Assembly (NCBI GenBank): GCA_037962975.1 | Contig: CM075675.1 | Span: forward strand, 50,018,501-50,082,500 | Direction: 5' to 3' | Source: Clitoria ternatea | Lineage: Eukaryota; Streptophyta; Magnoliopsida; Fabales; Fabaceae | DNA: 64,000 bases | Part shown: positions 21,447 to 33,308 of the stretch, one piece after another | Layout: every line of letters starts with the position of its first letter | Numbering within the stretch: the first letter of the stretch is position 1 | Position numbers and translations under genes: made by a program | Notes under the pieces: model-generated | What the model saw: only the letters and a program-made list of their open reading frames with translations | The model's database searches: none | Told to the model about the DNA's origin: nothing

Positions 21447-23218
21447 ATGGAAATGACAGGGACAGATCCAGCTATACCTCGTGTTCATTGGACTATCTAT
21501 GTTGATGGTTCATCGAATCAAAGGGGCTCTGGAGCAGGTGTAGTTCTTAAAAGTGATGACGGTGTACACTTGGAGATCTCCCTTCATTTTAATTTCAAAA
21601 CTTCTAACAACCAAGCTAAATACAAAGCTTGTTTGGCTGGGCTTCGAGCTGCGATTGACATTGGAGCTTCTGAGGTGACGCTCTGCAGTGATTCACAACT
21701 CGTGATTTCACAGATCTTGGGAGATTATCAAGCTTGTGAGCCTCAACTCCAATTGTACTTAAACTGTGTCAAGGAGTTGAGAGAAAAATTCTCAAGAATG
21801 GAATTTAAACATGTTCTACGCGAAGAGAATACCAGAGCGGATATACTTTCCAGATTGGCAAGCACCAAACGGCCAGCCAGCACCACAACGTTGGTCCAGA
21901 GCATACTGACGTCACCCAACATTCCTCTTTTCCCCTCTCTAAATGCCATAATGACCAATTCCCTTTACGGTGACACATGGATGGCCCCCTACATCTGTTA
22001 TTTGGCTGATGGGCAGTTGCCTACAGATGAGAAGGAAAAGAAAAGGATAAAGAGGGAATTGCCATACTTCACTATGATTGATGGTAACCTTTACAGAAAG
22101 GCACTTTCTGTACCTTACTTAATTTGTCTGAGAGAGAATGAGGTACAAGGAGTAATGGAGGAAGTGCATGAAGGACAATGTGGACACCACGCCGGAGGAA
22201 GAAGTTTGATGAGAAAAATCCTCAGAGCAGGGTATTGGTGGCCCACGATGAAGCAGGATTCCATTGACTTTGTCAAGAAATGCGACGCCTGCCAAAAGTT
22301 CTCTAATCTTTACCACACACTGGCGGAAGAGCTCTTCACATCCGTTGTTCCATGGTCGTTCTACCAATGGGGATTGGATATTTTGGGCCCTTTCCCAACT
22401 GCTCCTGGGGGCATCAAATATCTCATTGTAGGGCTCGATTATTTCACCAAGTGGATTGAAGCAGAGCCGATGGTGCACATTACTTCAGCTCGAACTCGTC
22501 GTTTTATGTATGAAAATATTATAACACGATTCGGAGTCCCAGCGCGGGTTGTCACAGATAATAGGACCCAATTCACAGACAGGAAGTTTACAGATTTACT
22601 CGAGGGGTTAGGAATAACCCAGATATTTTCCTCCGTCGAACATCCCCAAACCAACGGCCAAGCTGAAGTGGCCAATAGAGAGGTGTTGAAAGGACTGAAA
22701 AAACATCTTGGGGAAGCCAAGGGCGGATGGACAGACCAGTTGTGCCACGTCCTTTGGGCATATCGGACAACACCTCATTCTTCCACCAACGAATCCCCGT
22801 ATCGCCTGACCTACGGGGTGGAAGCAATGATACCTGTGGAATTGTAAATTGCTTCTACGAGGGTCAAGTACTTCTCTAAGGAAAGCAATGACGCTAACTT
22901 GGCATCAGAAATGGATGTCATACAAGAGCTCAGAGAGGACACATTCATTAGAGATCAGGCCATTAAAGCCAAAGTCGCCCTTCGGTACAACAAACGAGTC
23001 CAATCCAGGACTTTCAATATTGGGGATTTGGTTTTGAGGAAAGCAAGTGTGGGAAACGAATTCGCTCATCAAGGCAAATTAGCCCCGAACTAGGAGGGCC
23101 CATACAGGGTATCCGAGGTCGCCGGTAAAGGCTCTTACCGCCTAGAAAACCTTGATGGCAACCAATCCGAAATAAATGGAATACCTAGAACTTGTGCATT
23201 TATTATAGCTAGCTGCTG
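21447..23218 (+). pseudogene. Tat element 1 second RNase H plus integrase
   Basis: Open for 466 codons to TAA at 22845-22847, then readable in the same frame to about 23218 with one more stop. The second RNase H comes first (HWTIYVDGSSNQRGSGAG, NNQAKYKACLAGLRAA, LCSDSQLV, REENTRADILSRLAS); this extra domain defines the Tat/Ogre group. Integrase follows: the zinc region (HEGQCGHHAGGRSLMRKIL, CDACQKF) and the D-D-E core (WGLDILGPFP, VVTDNRTQFTD, HPQTNGQAEVANREVL). The C-terminal part continues beyond the stop (LRYNKRVQSRTFNIGDLVL, GPYRVSEVAGKGSYRLENLDG). Only one early stop separates it from an open integrase. Confidence 0.92.
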
Positions 23219-24444
23219 AAGCGACATGCAATCTTTTCTCCTCATCTGAAATTGTTCAATGGAGAATTCATTATATCATGATCCCAGCTACGCTTCTATT
23301 GTAATTCTTATTTTTGTTCAATAAGAATCTCATACACCAACTTAACTCTTTCGAGTTTTTCTTTATGCTGTGATTTTCAGTCTTTCCAGCATGCACAAAT
23401 ATATTCAGGACGGATGATCTCAGCTACCTATTCTGTAGTTGACGATGTAACTCCTCGAATATGTGTGAATAATCGAAGACCTGGGCACAGTAGGATTGGT
23501 CCTCCTGCAAAGACCATACCGAATCCCAGGAAAAGGGCGCGGTAGGATCAGACCTTTCCATAAGGCTGTACCGAACCCCATTCGAAGGCCTAGATTGTAG
23601 GATTAAACCAAACTCTGGGTACGGTTAGTAAGTTTGGCTGAACATCGTTGAAGGCTTGGATTGTAAGATTAAACCAAACTCCAAGTATGACTAGTAGGTT
23701 TGGCCGAACATCGGTGAAGACTTGGGCGTAGTAAGCTGGTTCTTCTTCAAGACCACGCTGAACCCCGAGTAACGGGCGCAGTAGGTTCAGGATTAGCCCT
23801 GATCTGAACCCTGTGTCGAAGGCTCGGATTGTAGGATTAAATCGAACTCCGAGTACGACTAGTAGGTTTGGTCGAACGTTAGTGAAGGCTTGGGCGCAGT
23901 AAGCTGGTTCTTCTTTAAGGCTAGGCTGAAACCCGAGTAGATTGAGAAGGCCAGTGAATGGGTAAAATCCAACACCGATTAAAGAAGGCTAGTAGGATCA
24001 AACCGAACGTCATTAAAGATATGGGTTGTAGGATCAAACCGAACCCCAATTGAAGACTTGGATTCTAGGATTGAATCGGAATCCAAGTACTTATTATCGA
24101 ACTCCAACGACAAGTAAGTTATGTCGAACTCTAAATCTAACAGAAGTACTTTCCCTGGGAATTCTTCACTCGGTAATGCTTTCTCTTAAAATTCCTTATT
24201 TGGAAACACCTTAACTTCAAAGTCATGTCCGTGAATTCTCTTGTCGGCAATGTCTTACTAAAGTCCGACTCATGAATTCTTTAAATGGAAATTATCACTT
24301 TGAAGTTGCAATCAGGAATAATTTACTTGGGTATGTCTCTACCTGAGACGTACTCATCCGAACTCAGAATCTTTATCTATCCAGAAGCATTTCACCAGGA
24401 AATTCTCCACTCAGTACCGCACCATGCAGGAGTCAGAGATATTA
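23219..24444 (+). repeat. Tat 3' region with degenerate 60-190-bp tandem repeats
   Basis: From about 23460 to 24110 sentences such as GGCTTGGATTGTAGGATTAA, AACTCCGAGTACGACTAGTA and GGGCGCAGTAAGCTGGTTCT recur in the same order, with a longer period near 190 bp. No coding capacity is evident. Hypervariable, repeat-rich 3' UTRs are known in Tat/Ogre elements. Confidence 0.75.
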
Positions 24445-24609
24445 CACTCGGTTTTATCCCGCTCAGAAATATTTCACTCAGGGATATCCCATTCAGAAAT
24501 GCTTCACTCAGAGCTATCATATTCGGAAATGTTTCACTCAGTGCAATCCCATGCGGAAGTGTCACACTCGAAGACACCCCACTCAGGAGGGTTGCACTCG
24601 GAAATTTCG
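24445..24609 (+). repeat. 15-bp minisatellite, 11 units
   Basis: Units beginning CACTCGG, CGCTCAG, CACTCAG or CATTCAG start at 24445, 24460, 24475 and so on to 24595, exactly 15 bp apart. The period is a multiple of three, so three frames stay open across it (one reads HSELS YSEMF HSVQS). I do not claim a protein. Confidence 0.92.
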
Positions 24610-24763
24610 AACCCGAATAAAAACTCAGATTGTAGGATTAAACTAAACTCTGAGTGTAGTTAGTACAATTAAACCGAGCGCCGTTGAAGGATCACTCAGA
24701 ACCTTCCACCCAGGAAGGATCAATCGGAGCCTTTTACCCAGAAAGAATTAATCTGAGAGCTTC

Positions 24764-24893
24764 CACTCGGAGCTATCGCTCGGGAGAGCTTCCACTCGGA
24801 GCTATCGCTCGGAAGAGCTTCCACTCAGAGCTGTCGCTCAGGTGAGCTCCCACTCGGAGTTATCGCTCGAAAAATCTTCCACTCGGAAGTATC
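24764..24893 (+). repeat. 29-bp minisatellite, 5 units
   Basis: CACTCGG/CACTCAG starts at 24764, 24793, 24822, 24851 and 24880, exactly 29 bp apart. Each unit also carries CGCTCGG-type sequence 13 bp later. Scattered CACTCGGA motifs continue to about 25110. Confidence 0.9.
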
Positions 24894-25575
24894 ACTCAGA
24901 ATTTGTTCAAGACAAAGTACCCGTCCTTGACATAAAAGTAAGACTCGGATAAAACGTACATGTTTTTACCGAGCACCACGAGGAGATTACAAGTAATGGA
25001 ATTTCCCGGGTGATATGGCCAGAACCAACCTCACTCGGAGTCACACACTCAGAGTCAAATATTTGCTCAGAATCATTCATTCAGAGTCAAATGTTCACTC
25101 GGAACTAATCACTCAATAATGCTTGGGGACAATATCCAACGGCTAACGAGTATTTCGAGGGATGAACACTTAGTAAACATCGTTACGATTACTTCCCCTC
25201 TAGACTAACACTACAAGCCGTTTTCATGATAACAACGTGTTTCCCCACGAGGGCAACCCTCATTATGGTACTTATAATTGAAAGCCTAATCATCAAAGAT
25301 TAAGGTACTTTTCTTACTAAGCTTGTGTATGCCAAATGTTGTGACTAACGACTTCGTCACACTATAATTTCGATACAACATAAGATGGATAAGTTCTACC
25401 TTTCCTACCAAACCAAGCTTTGGTTATTAAAGTACCCACACATGGGGATAGTAATTGTATGTTATTATCCGTTTTAGATTTTACATATCTAAATACGGAC
25501 TAATTCATTACGCATACAACGTATTAAAGAAGTTGCCATTTCATTGATAAAATTCTGAAATACATAAGTGAGTGA
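24894..25575. other. Tat 3' region between the minisatellites and antisense gene A
   Basis: Contains further dispersed CACTCGGA/CACTCAGA motifs to about 25110, then unremarkable AT-rich sequence. No gene seen. Confidence 0.5.
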
Positions 25576-28275
25576 CTAAAATCCGGAGCTAATCCTGGAG
25601 CACAGCGGAATTGATTTAATAAAAGCAATAAGGAAGCCGCTATCTCTTTTGGCTTGTCTCTCCGCCCTCTCCTTTTCCTTTACTTCCGACCCTACCCCCC
25701 TATCACCAGTAACCTCACCTGTTCCTTCGTTTTTGGGCTGCTTGGAGATAGGGATCAGGAGAGAAGGCTCCATTAACTGGCCTTCGGGGAGAGGAGCCAG
25801 CTCATACTCGGTGTTTGGCGGATCCTCCTGACGATCGTCGACAACAGCCAAGAGTTTCCCTCCATGAAACTCATAGAATGGATTAATACCGTTCAAATTA
25901 AGTTCCACTTTGGGATTCCGGTAGAAAATCTGACGTACAGCCAACCCGAAAGATTCCTCGACTACTTGGACACAAATATCCACAGCCTTTTTCGCTCTAG
26001 CATTGGCAGTAGCCAGATCCGCTTTCAGAGCTGTGACGTCGTCACTCGGACTTGCCAACTTTAAGTTTTCAATCTCCAAGAGCAGCTTCTTTTCCCTACG
26101 AGCCCAGTCTTCAGCCCCTTGGGAGTAGATGAACTTGTTCGCCTTCAACTTCTCTCCTAGCTTGGCAGAATGCTCCTTTTCCGTACAGAGGCTGGCATGG
26201 AGGTCGGAATTGGCCTTTTTCTGATCAAGCATCTGGGCTTCCAGCTCTTTAATAAGAAATCTTTTCCTGGAGATTTCTTCATCTTTTTGATCCCTTTCAA
26301 CTTTAGAAGCCTTCAACTAACTTTCCAGGCAGAGAATATTCGCTCTGTCTTTAGCCGAGGCAATGGTAAGATCATTAACCTTTCCCGTCAACTTGCTAAG
26401 TTCTTCTCTATTTTCCGCCAGCCTACGAACCGATCTCAAGAGACCAGACAGTTCTGCCAATTGCCACTGTCCGGCGTCACAAGCTTGTGTTATTTCTTCA
26501 GGTTCCAGTGAATTTTTCAGCTTGAAGGGCGAATCGGGGATGCACTCAGGCACTGGACCCTCATACACTAGGTATGGGGCAAGATTGAAGTTGGCTGGAG
26601 GTAGGTAGGAGACCTTGGGCGCATAATAAGTGGTTATTGGTTTGGCGCCAGAGGTAGCAGCATTGCTTGGGACATCCGGTGTGGTCCCTTCTACATTCTT
26701 TCCTCTAGGAGCCCCAGAATCGGCTCTTCCTTCAGAAGTCTTTGGTTTTTTAGGGAGAGGTTGAGACTCTGTTTGCTTTGAGAAGTCATTTTTTGCTTTT
26801 TTCCGCTTCTCTCCGGCCTTCTTGCCCTCAACACTAGAGGTCAGTTTCTCAGATCCGCCCTCCAATAAGGGAATATCGTCACCAACGGACGAAGTAAGTA
26901 TTATGGTCTCAACAGTAGCCTTCTTGGAATTTTGTTTTGCCTGAATATTGTTCTCAGCCGCAACGAATTTCCCTCCAGCTTTGAGCCCCTTCAACTTCTC
27001 CATATCTGATGACTCAGCCTCGATTTCAACTGTATAATCTGATAAAAAGACCATCAGTAATAGAAGATTTCAAGACATAAAAAGAAAGAAAATGAAAAAT
27101 GACAGAAAATTACGCAAATATTCCTCGCGGGTAGTTTTCGACCCTAACAAATGCCTGCAGGAGAAAAATTTGTGCGAGGCGGTGTATGATTCAAGAGCAA
27201 AAAGAACGGAGACAGAAGTAGGGGTTAACTAAGCCTCATCGGTATAATAAGCCTAGGAGGTCAATAAAAAATGCTCGTGCGACCAGGCCATGGGAAATTC
27301 ATTTATCCCTTCTTTATTCAACCAAAAAATTGGATCGTCAGGCTTAATACGGACCCTGGTGAAATAAGATTTGAAAGAACGCCCATCAACTTTGGCGGAG
27401 TCGGTGTAGGACTCGAAGTTGACAATCTTGGAATGAGTACGGAGGGTGATCAAGCTTACTCCTCCGCTCTGCTTATTTGCATGACGAACCACTTGTGTGA
27501 AATAAAAGAGCATAGCGACCGTCGGCGTGAAGTTAAAGTGCTCCCCAAGCACTTCAAGAGAACGGATCAATCCCCATCTGTTGGGGTGAAGCTGAGAGGG
27601 GGCGCAGTCCAAAAACCTCAAGACCCCCATATGAAATTTTGTCAGAGGAAAACGCACACCTAAGTTTAAGAAGAGAAAGTCATACATATATATTGACCTC
27701 TCATCCGGTGTGTGACATATCCGCTCTGAGGGAAGGGGAGCCAACACCATAAAACGCTTCTTGTGTTGTTCTTTTTTTTAGACTGTGAAGCGAGGCTCCA
27801 ACCTTGCTCCATCCTCCCTGGAGTGGATAGACGGTGTGGCGTGAAATTCATCCGCCACCCAGCAGTATGGACGTATCTTTTAGAACTTTACCCAGTCAAT
27901 CCGGTGTGCAACTATATTACACAGTCCAGAAGCTGTCTTCAGGATATACTGTTGAGATGGTACTCCGCTACTAGAGGTGCTTTCTCCAGTCATCTTTTTT
28001 AGAGCTAATTTAAAAGCCTTCACACTGCGATAAAAACTCACATCATCAGAGAGGTATAAATCAGCGCTCTCCTCACTCTCACTAGAAGAGGATTCTAAGG
28101 AGGGTATTATCACCCTTCGCCTTGAGTAGGGCGACGCCTCCCTCTCTGATTGAATTGGTTTTGAGTAGGACACAGGGATCCTCCCACCACGACTTGAGGG
28201 AGTTCGAGACAAGGCTCTTCCTCCTCTTCCCCTAGGGCCAACATGGCTTGAGCAAGTAAAACCTCTCCCAGACAT
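25576..28275 (-). pseudogene. Tat antisense gene, copy A (spliced, coiled-coil, Transposase_28-like)
   Basis: Opposite in strand to gag-pol. It starts MSGRGFTCSSHVG at 28275 with an R/G/S-rich N-terminus. The core at 27750-27253 (YDFLFLNLGVRFPLTKFHMGVLRFLDCAPSQLHPNRWG) looks like the 'putative gypsy-type transposon' family (Pfam Transposase_28 type). A phase-1 intron at 27113-27030 (GTAATT...ACAG) joins EEYL to EIEAESSDMEKLKGLKAG. Exon 2 is charged and coiled-coil, ending near the block ESFGLAVRQIFYRNPKVELNLNGINPFYEFHGGKL. Defects: frameshifts near 27750-27880, two stops at about 27240-27260 and a TAG near 26316. Antisense ORFs of this kind are known in Tat elements (for example Grande); their role is unproven. 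Confidence 0.85.
27030..27113 (-). other. Intron of antisense gene copy A
   Basis: 84 nt on the minus strand, donor GTAATTTT, acceptor TTATACAG. Splicing restores the reading frame at the same codon phase as in copies B and C. Confidence 0.75.
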
Positions 28276-28443
28276 TTATAAAACTTAAGGAAAATACAAG
28301 GAGACGAAGGAAAAGGTTACCTAAGAAAGAAGAAGATGGTGAATCAAATTTCACAGAGGCAAACAGAAATGTCTTCTTGAAATTTTTATAGAGTTTCGCC
28401 AGGGAAGCAAGATTGAGTGATTTCTGAATTCACCAAGTATTCC

Positions 28444-28679
28444 TTTTATAAGGGGTTAAAAGACTCAATTACCGGTTCAAAGGTTATGTCGTTTACCACC
28501 AAACGACACCTTTTCATAAATACAAGGCTGTCGTTTCAAACCATAAGGTGCAAAAGTAGCATCGATTCATCAAAAAGCCTCTCAAATGGGCCTAAAAATT
28601 CGAATTACAGGCCCATAATGCTCTTGAGTGATGGTTACAAAGACATGCACATTTAAAGCAATAATGGCTCACCCACGTG
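28444..28679 (-). promoter_or_regulatory. Promoter of antisense gene copy A: TATA and G-box
   Basis: The minus strand has TATAAAA at 28450-28444, about 170 bp before the ATG, and CACGTG at 28674-28679, about 229 bp upstream of the TATA. The same pair occurs before copies B and C. Confidence 0.65.
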
Positions 28680-28969
28680 CTTAAAGGCATTAAATGTCCA
28701 ATCATGAGAAACGTTGCAACTGTTACTCGAATACCAAGGGTTGCAAGTTTTAATAGCTTTTGGGATTCTCGCACAAAGAACCTTTTGTTCGGATCCGTCC
28801 TAAGGAGCGCCATGACAACGAAGCCTTCGTTCCAAGAACAGATATTTGCGTGACAATGTAATGCCAAAATACAGCACATGTTAAATAAATATTTTATCAA
28901 CGTATATGAACCGGTATCTAGACCTACTACAAACGACGTAGCTTATATGAGCAACTTTACTAGTCCCCC
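28680..28969. other. Upstream region of antisense gene A
   Basis: No gene seen. The sequence resembles 33309-33590 ahead of copy B, including ACCGGTATCTAGACCT before the polypurine tract. Confidence 0.5.
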
Positions 28970-29017
28970 ACACAAGCTAGGGGACAAGTAGAGTGATAAT
29001 CTTGTCTCGATACCGGA
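28970..29017 (+). repeat. Relic polypurine tract plus first 24 bp of a Tat LTR
   Basis: CACACAAGCTAGGGGACAAG matches the tract before the real 3' LTR (about 33588-33608). It is followed at 28994 by TGATAATCTTGTCTCGATAC, the start of a Tat LTR, which breaks off after CCGG at 29017. What follows is 3'-region sequence, not LTR. Confidence 0.85.
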
Positions 29018-29040
29018 TTTGATGATGAAATTGAAGATAC

Positions 29041-29290
29041 GATTGAAGTGTATTTCCCCAGGACGGATGATCTCGATCACCCATTCTATGATTTGATGAT
29101 GTAACTCCTGGCGCGGACAATTCCCATCATCATCCTTATGATGGAAGTTTTTGAAGACTCAATCCGTACTCTTACGATTGAAATGTATTTCCCCAGGATG
29201 GATGATCTCAGTCACCTATTCTGTGATTTGATGATGTAACTCCTTTCGTGGACAATTCCTATCATCATCCTTATGATGGAAGACCCAACC
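29041..29290 (+). repeat. 135-bp tandem repeat, about two units
   Basis: GATTGAAGTGTATTTCCCCA at 29041 recurs as GATTGAAATGTATTTCCCCA at 29176. The unit includes GGATGATCTC and TCATCATCCTTATGATGGAA. A single related unit is at about 23408-23460 after integrase. Confidence 0.85.
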
Positions 29291-29786
29291 ATCATCTTTA
29301 TGTATTTTTGCAGTTCCCTAAGCTCGGAATAATACTCTCACAATGGATGACGTTTTTCCCTCCAGTGAGAACAACACGAATTAATATTAGTCATCCGTCA
29401 TGTGACACTGTTGTTGTGAACAACAGATCGACTCCTTCTCTCCCCAAAAGAATTAAGGGTAATGCCTTATGTCAGGTACCTATTCCTTAACATACTTATA
29501 CTTGGGGACAGTATTCATGTATATATCTCTCCGTTCTAAATTTATCTATCTTAAATGATCTAATTTTTCGAGGCAATTATTTCAATCCGACCTCAAGGTT
29601 AGTCATACGGAACAGATTATCGATTACTGAAACGATATATACATCTAAGTTATACTATTCTTTATGAAGTATTGAAGACAAATGCCTGAATAGAATTTTA
29701 TTCATTCACAAAAGCAGAATTACATGTAATTAATCAAAACCGGAGTTGATCCCGAAACACAACTTTACATATGAAAAACAACAAGA
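29291..29786. other. Second copy of the Tat 3' tail
   Basis: Resembles the end of the tail before copy A (about 25130-25570): TTGGGGACA, AACGACTAATCC-type and CCGGAGTTGATCC blocks occur in the same order. No gene. Confidence 0.5.
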
Positions 29787-30644
29787 CTATGGAAGGGGAA
29801 TATGCTCTTGAGGCTCTTTCTGTCCTTCTCCTTCTCCAAAGTCTTGTGTCCCTTCTTTAGGGATTTCTTCTAGAGCTTTCTTTTCTGGTGCCTTCGCACC
29901 TCCTGTAGATGAGACGCCCTCCGGCGTAGGAACAGCGGAATCCGAGCCCATGCTTTGACCCTCGGGAAGAGGGGGCAAACCATATAAGGACTCCAGAGGA
30001 TCTTCATGACGACCTTCAACCACTGCGACTAGCTTCCCTCCATGGAATTCATAGAATGGATCCATACCATAGAGGCTAAGTGTCACAGTGGGGTTACGGT
30101 AGTAAACTTGGCGTATGGCTAGGCCGAAGGATTCTTCAGCAACTTTGATGTATATATCAATGGCTTCCTTCGCCTCAGCTTTAGCTACAGCCAATTCTTC
30201 CCGCAACCTCAGAAGTTCTTCATTCGTTCCTTAAGATTTTGTGCCCTCAGCCTTCAGTCCCTCAATCTCAAGGAGGAACTTCTTCTCCTTTTGGGACCAC
30301 TCCTCTGCTTGTTTAAAATAATCTTCCGTAGCAGCTTTGCTTTTATCTTCAAGTTCAGCTTGTTTAGCCTGACTGCTATGGAGTTCTTCTTTCGACTTAT
30401 CAAGCATGTCCTCCTTCTCTGCCAGCTTGCCCTCCAAGTCTTTAAGCATGCCTTTAAGTTTGAGATTCTCCTTGCTCATGAGATCTCCGAACTCCTTAGA
30501 CTTGGTTAAGCGATCCTCAGCTAATTTCAGGGCAGCTTTATCTTTCTCCGCTGAAAGGTTGAGCTGTTCTACTTTATCACTCAGCTTCTCAACTTCAACA
30601 GCATCATCAGCTAACAGGTTGAGCGAATTAAGCATCCCCGTGAG

Positions 30645-31096
30645 TAGGGATGGCAAAACGGGCCAGGCCCAACGGGCTGGCCCGCCCAGCCCGCCAAATT
30701 TGGTAGGGCACACGAATTTTTAGCCCGCCTCCCGCCAAGGCCCGCCCCGCCTGGCCCGCCAATTTGGCGGGCCAAAACCTTGGCAAGGCGGGCCGGCCCG
30801 ACGGGCCCCCGCCAAAAGAAAAGATATATAAATATTACTAATTTATACTTTATTTTATTAGAATATATACTTTAATTTTCTAAAATTGAAAAAAAAAAGT
30901 AACATCTCTTATTATTTATACATTTCTTTTAATAATATTTTCTTTAATTTTTTTAAAAAATTATTTTTCTAATTTTTTAATCTTAATTTGACACATTTTT
31001 AAAAAAAAATTACAATTTTAATTTTGGCGGGTTTTGGCCCGTTTAACTTGGTGGGTGGGCCAGGGCCCAGCGGGCCATCCCGTTTTGCCATCCCTA
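30645..31096. mobile_element. hAT-type MITE, 452 bp
   Basis: Terminal inverted repeats TAGGGATGGCAAAACGGG and its complement, flanked by the perfect 8-bp TSD CCCGTGAG (30637-30644, 31097-31104). An 8-bp TSD is the hAT hallmark. GC-rich GGCCCGCC subterminal repeats surround an AT-rich core with no ORF, so it depends on a hAT transposase elsewhere. Confidence 0.95.
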
Positions 31097-31667
31097 CCCG
31101 TGAGTTCTGCTAGCTGTCATTTTCCGGCCTCACACGCCTCTTTGATTTCTTTAGGTTCGAGTGTGGGCCGGAGTTTGTATAGCGGCTGAGGGAGGATCGC
31201 TGGAGTTGGACCCCCGGTATGAGAGGAAGGGAGTAAGAAATGAAGCGGTTGGGGGAGAGATCGGACTTGATCCAAAGACCCCGGAAAGAATACCCTTGTG
31301 GAGTCCGGAAGAAACTTTAGCTGTATCCGAGGTCTTTATAGGTTTACCTTTGGAGGCCTTGTTCTTTCCGGACTCGTTGAAGGTTTGTGTTTCTTCGGTG
31401 GAGGAGCGGATCTTCTTGAAGGGTCATTCTTGATCTTCCTCCTCTTCTCTGTTATTTTGGGTTGATCCGCATTTGCACCAACACCAGCCGAATCTCCCTT
31501 CATCAACGGAATCTCCCCTTCTGCATCTGAGGTCAGAATGATCAACTCAGGACGATCTTTCATAGAATTCCTCTTAGGTTGAATTTCATTCTCACCAGCC
31601 ATGGATTTCTCTCCTGCTTTCAAGAATTTCAGCTTTTTCATGTCTGGAGATTTTTGTTCTATTTCAC

Positions 31668-31754
31668 CTACATGCATAAATAAAACGCATTAGCAACAAA
31701 GAAATGCTTAATGCAATTAACAAAGGAAGAAAAATGAAATAAAATGAGAATTAC
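31668..31754 (-). other. Intron of antisense gene copy B
   Basis: 87 nt, donor GTAATTCT, acceptor TGCATGTAG. Joining gives DEYLREIEQKSPDM in one frame, matching copy A. Confidence 0.8.
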
Positions 31755-33068
31755 GTAAATATTCATCTCGGACTTCACTTGAACTACTTAAAAGACGTCT
31801 ACACAAAAATGCTTTGAAGCGTGTAGTATAAGCTTCAAGGGCAAATAACACCGTCACCATTTCAGTAGATAGTTCGGATTGATGAGTGTAATACGCTTGG
31901 GAGGTCAGAAGAAAGTGCTCGTGAGTCCAGCTCAGAGGAAATTTATTAAAACCCTCTTCATTCTTCCAGAAGACGGGCTTATTCTTTTTAATCGATATTC
32001 GGGTAAAGAAAGACTTGAAAGACTTCCCATCAACTTTAGCCGAATCAGTATAAGATTCGAAATTCACGAAGGAACACAGAGTTCGGAGCATGACTAAACT
32101 TACACCGTCTCTTTTGTTAGCCCTCTGAACTACCTGTGTATAATAGAACAGCATCGCCACAGTAGGAATGAAGTTGAAATAGTCACCCAATACTTCTAGA
32201 GCGCGGATAAATCCTCAACCATTGGGATGAAGTTGAGAAGGTGCGCAATCTAAGAACCTTAATACACCCATCTAAAATTTGGTTAGGGGGAAACGGACTC
32301 CAAGGTAATGAAATACAAAATCATGCATGTACACAGAACGTTCATCTGGGACGACATGGCAAATCCGTTCTGTAAGCAGCGGTGCGAACACCCTAAACCA
32401 TTTTTTCATCTTCTTCTCTGCATGAACTATGAACCTCAGTTGAATTTGAGATCCTTCCTCATTAGCATGATGAGAAATTAAGTTTTTAAACTCATCAGCT
32501 ACCCAGCAGAAGGGCCACTTGGCTTGAAGTTCTTGCCAGTCTAGCCGATGGGAAACAACATTGCACAAGCCTTCTGCTATTTTCAGAATAGTTTGATCTC
32601 CAGAAGTTCCTTCTCCAGCCATCGTCCGAATCGCGTGGACAAAAATCTTTACTCTATGATAAAAAGTCACATCGTCAGAAGGGTAACAATCATTACTCAC
32701 CTTATTGTCTGAAGAGCGACTACAATCAGAGGACGACTCTAAGGAGGGAAAAGTCACTCTCTGCCGTAAGTAAGGTCCCCTTTCTGAGCGACATGACTCA
32801 GTCCTCGGAAGAATCATAGGGATTCTTCCCCCACGGTGGTTAGGGTTACGAGAAGCTAATCTTCCCCTCCTAGGGCATATTTTTTCAAGGAAAACAAAAA
32901 AATGGAGGATGAAACTAACAGAGGAAAGAAAGTGGTTACCTAAGAAAACAAGGAGAGTGAAGACAGAAAGAGCTTCCCAAAACAAGCAGTAGGCGTCCGT
33001 ATGAAATTTTTGCAGAGTCTTGCTAAGAAATTAAAAACAAGTGGTTCCCAGAATTCACTAAGTATTTC

Positions 33069-33308
33069 TTTTATAAGAAACGAAGAGATTTAGTTACCAA
33101 CTCTTGGGTTGTGTCGTTCACGACTAAACGCGTCGACTTACAAGTCAAACGACATAGTCATTTTAAATTCATGGGCGCCAAAACAATGTCGATTTACCAA
33201 AGGGCCTCTCCAATGGGCCTAAAAGTTTTAAGAATTGTAAGCCCATTAAGCCCTAGGCGACGGTTACTGAGATATACGCCTCAGATGCAATAATTGCTCA
33301 CGCACGTG
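33069..33308 (-). promoter_or_regulatory. Promoter of antisense gene copy B: TATA and G-box
   Basis: Minus-strand TATAAAA at 33075-33069, about 190 bp before the start, and CACGTG at 33303-33308, about 233 bp further upstream. Confidence 0.65.

Larger units (their letters stand above)
29787..32878 (-). pseudogene. Tat antisense gene, copy B, interrupted by a MITE
   Basis: The probable start is ATG at 32878-32876, by alignment with copy C (ATG-CGC-CCT-AGG). Here two bases are missing after the ATG, so the frame shifts at once. It reads on as RRGRLASRNPNHRGGRIPM and YPSDDVTFYHRVK. The core (VFHYLGVRFPLTKF, then MGVLRFLDCAPSQLHPNG) has a TAG and a TGA; the rest of exon 1 is open (32190-31755). 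The intron is 31754-31668. Exon 2 (EIEQKSPDMKKLKFLKAGEK) is cut by the MITE at 31096-30645. It then forms a long heptad-rich coiled coil (EKLSDKVEQLNLSAEKDKA) and the conserved end ESFGLAIRQVYYRNPTVTLS and PFYEFHGGKLVAVVEGR. Non-functional in this copy; clearly diverged from copy A. Confidence 0.85.

Noticed and set aside
24285..24663. Overlapping ORFs across the 15-bp minisatellite as a pentapeptide-repeat protein
   Set aside because: A 15-bp period keeps any frame open. Three frames on two strands are open at once, so openness is not evidence for coding.
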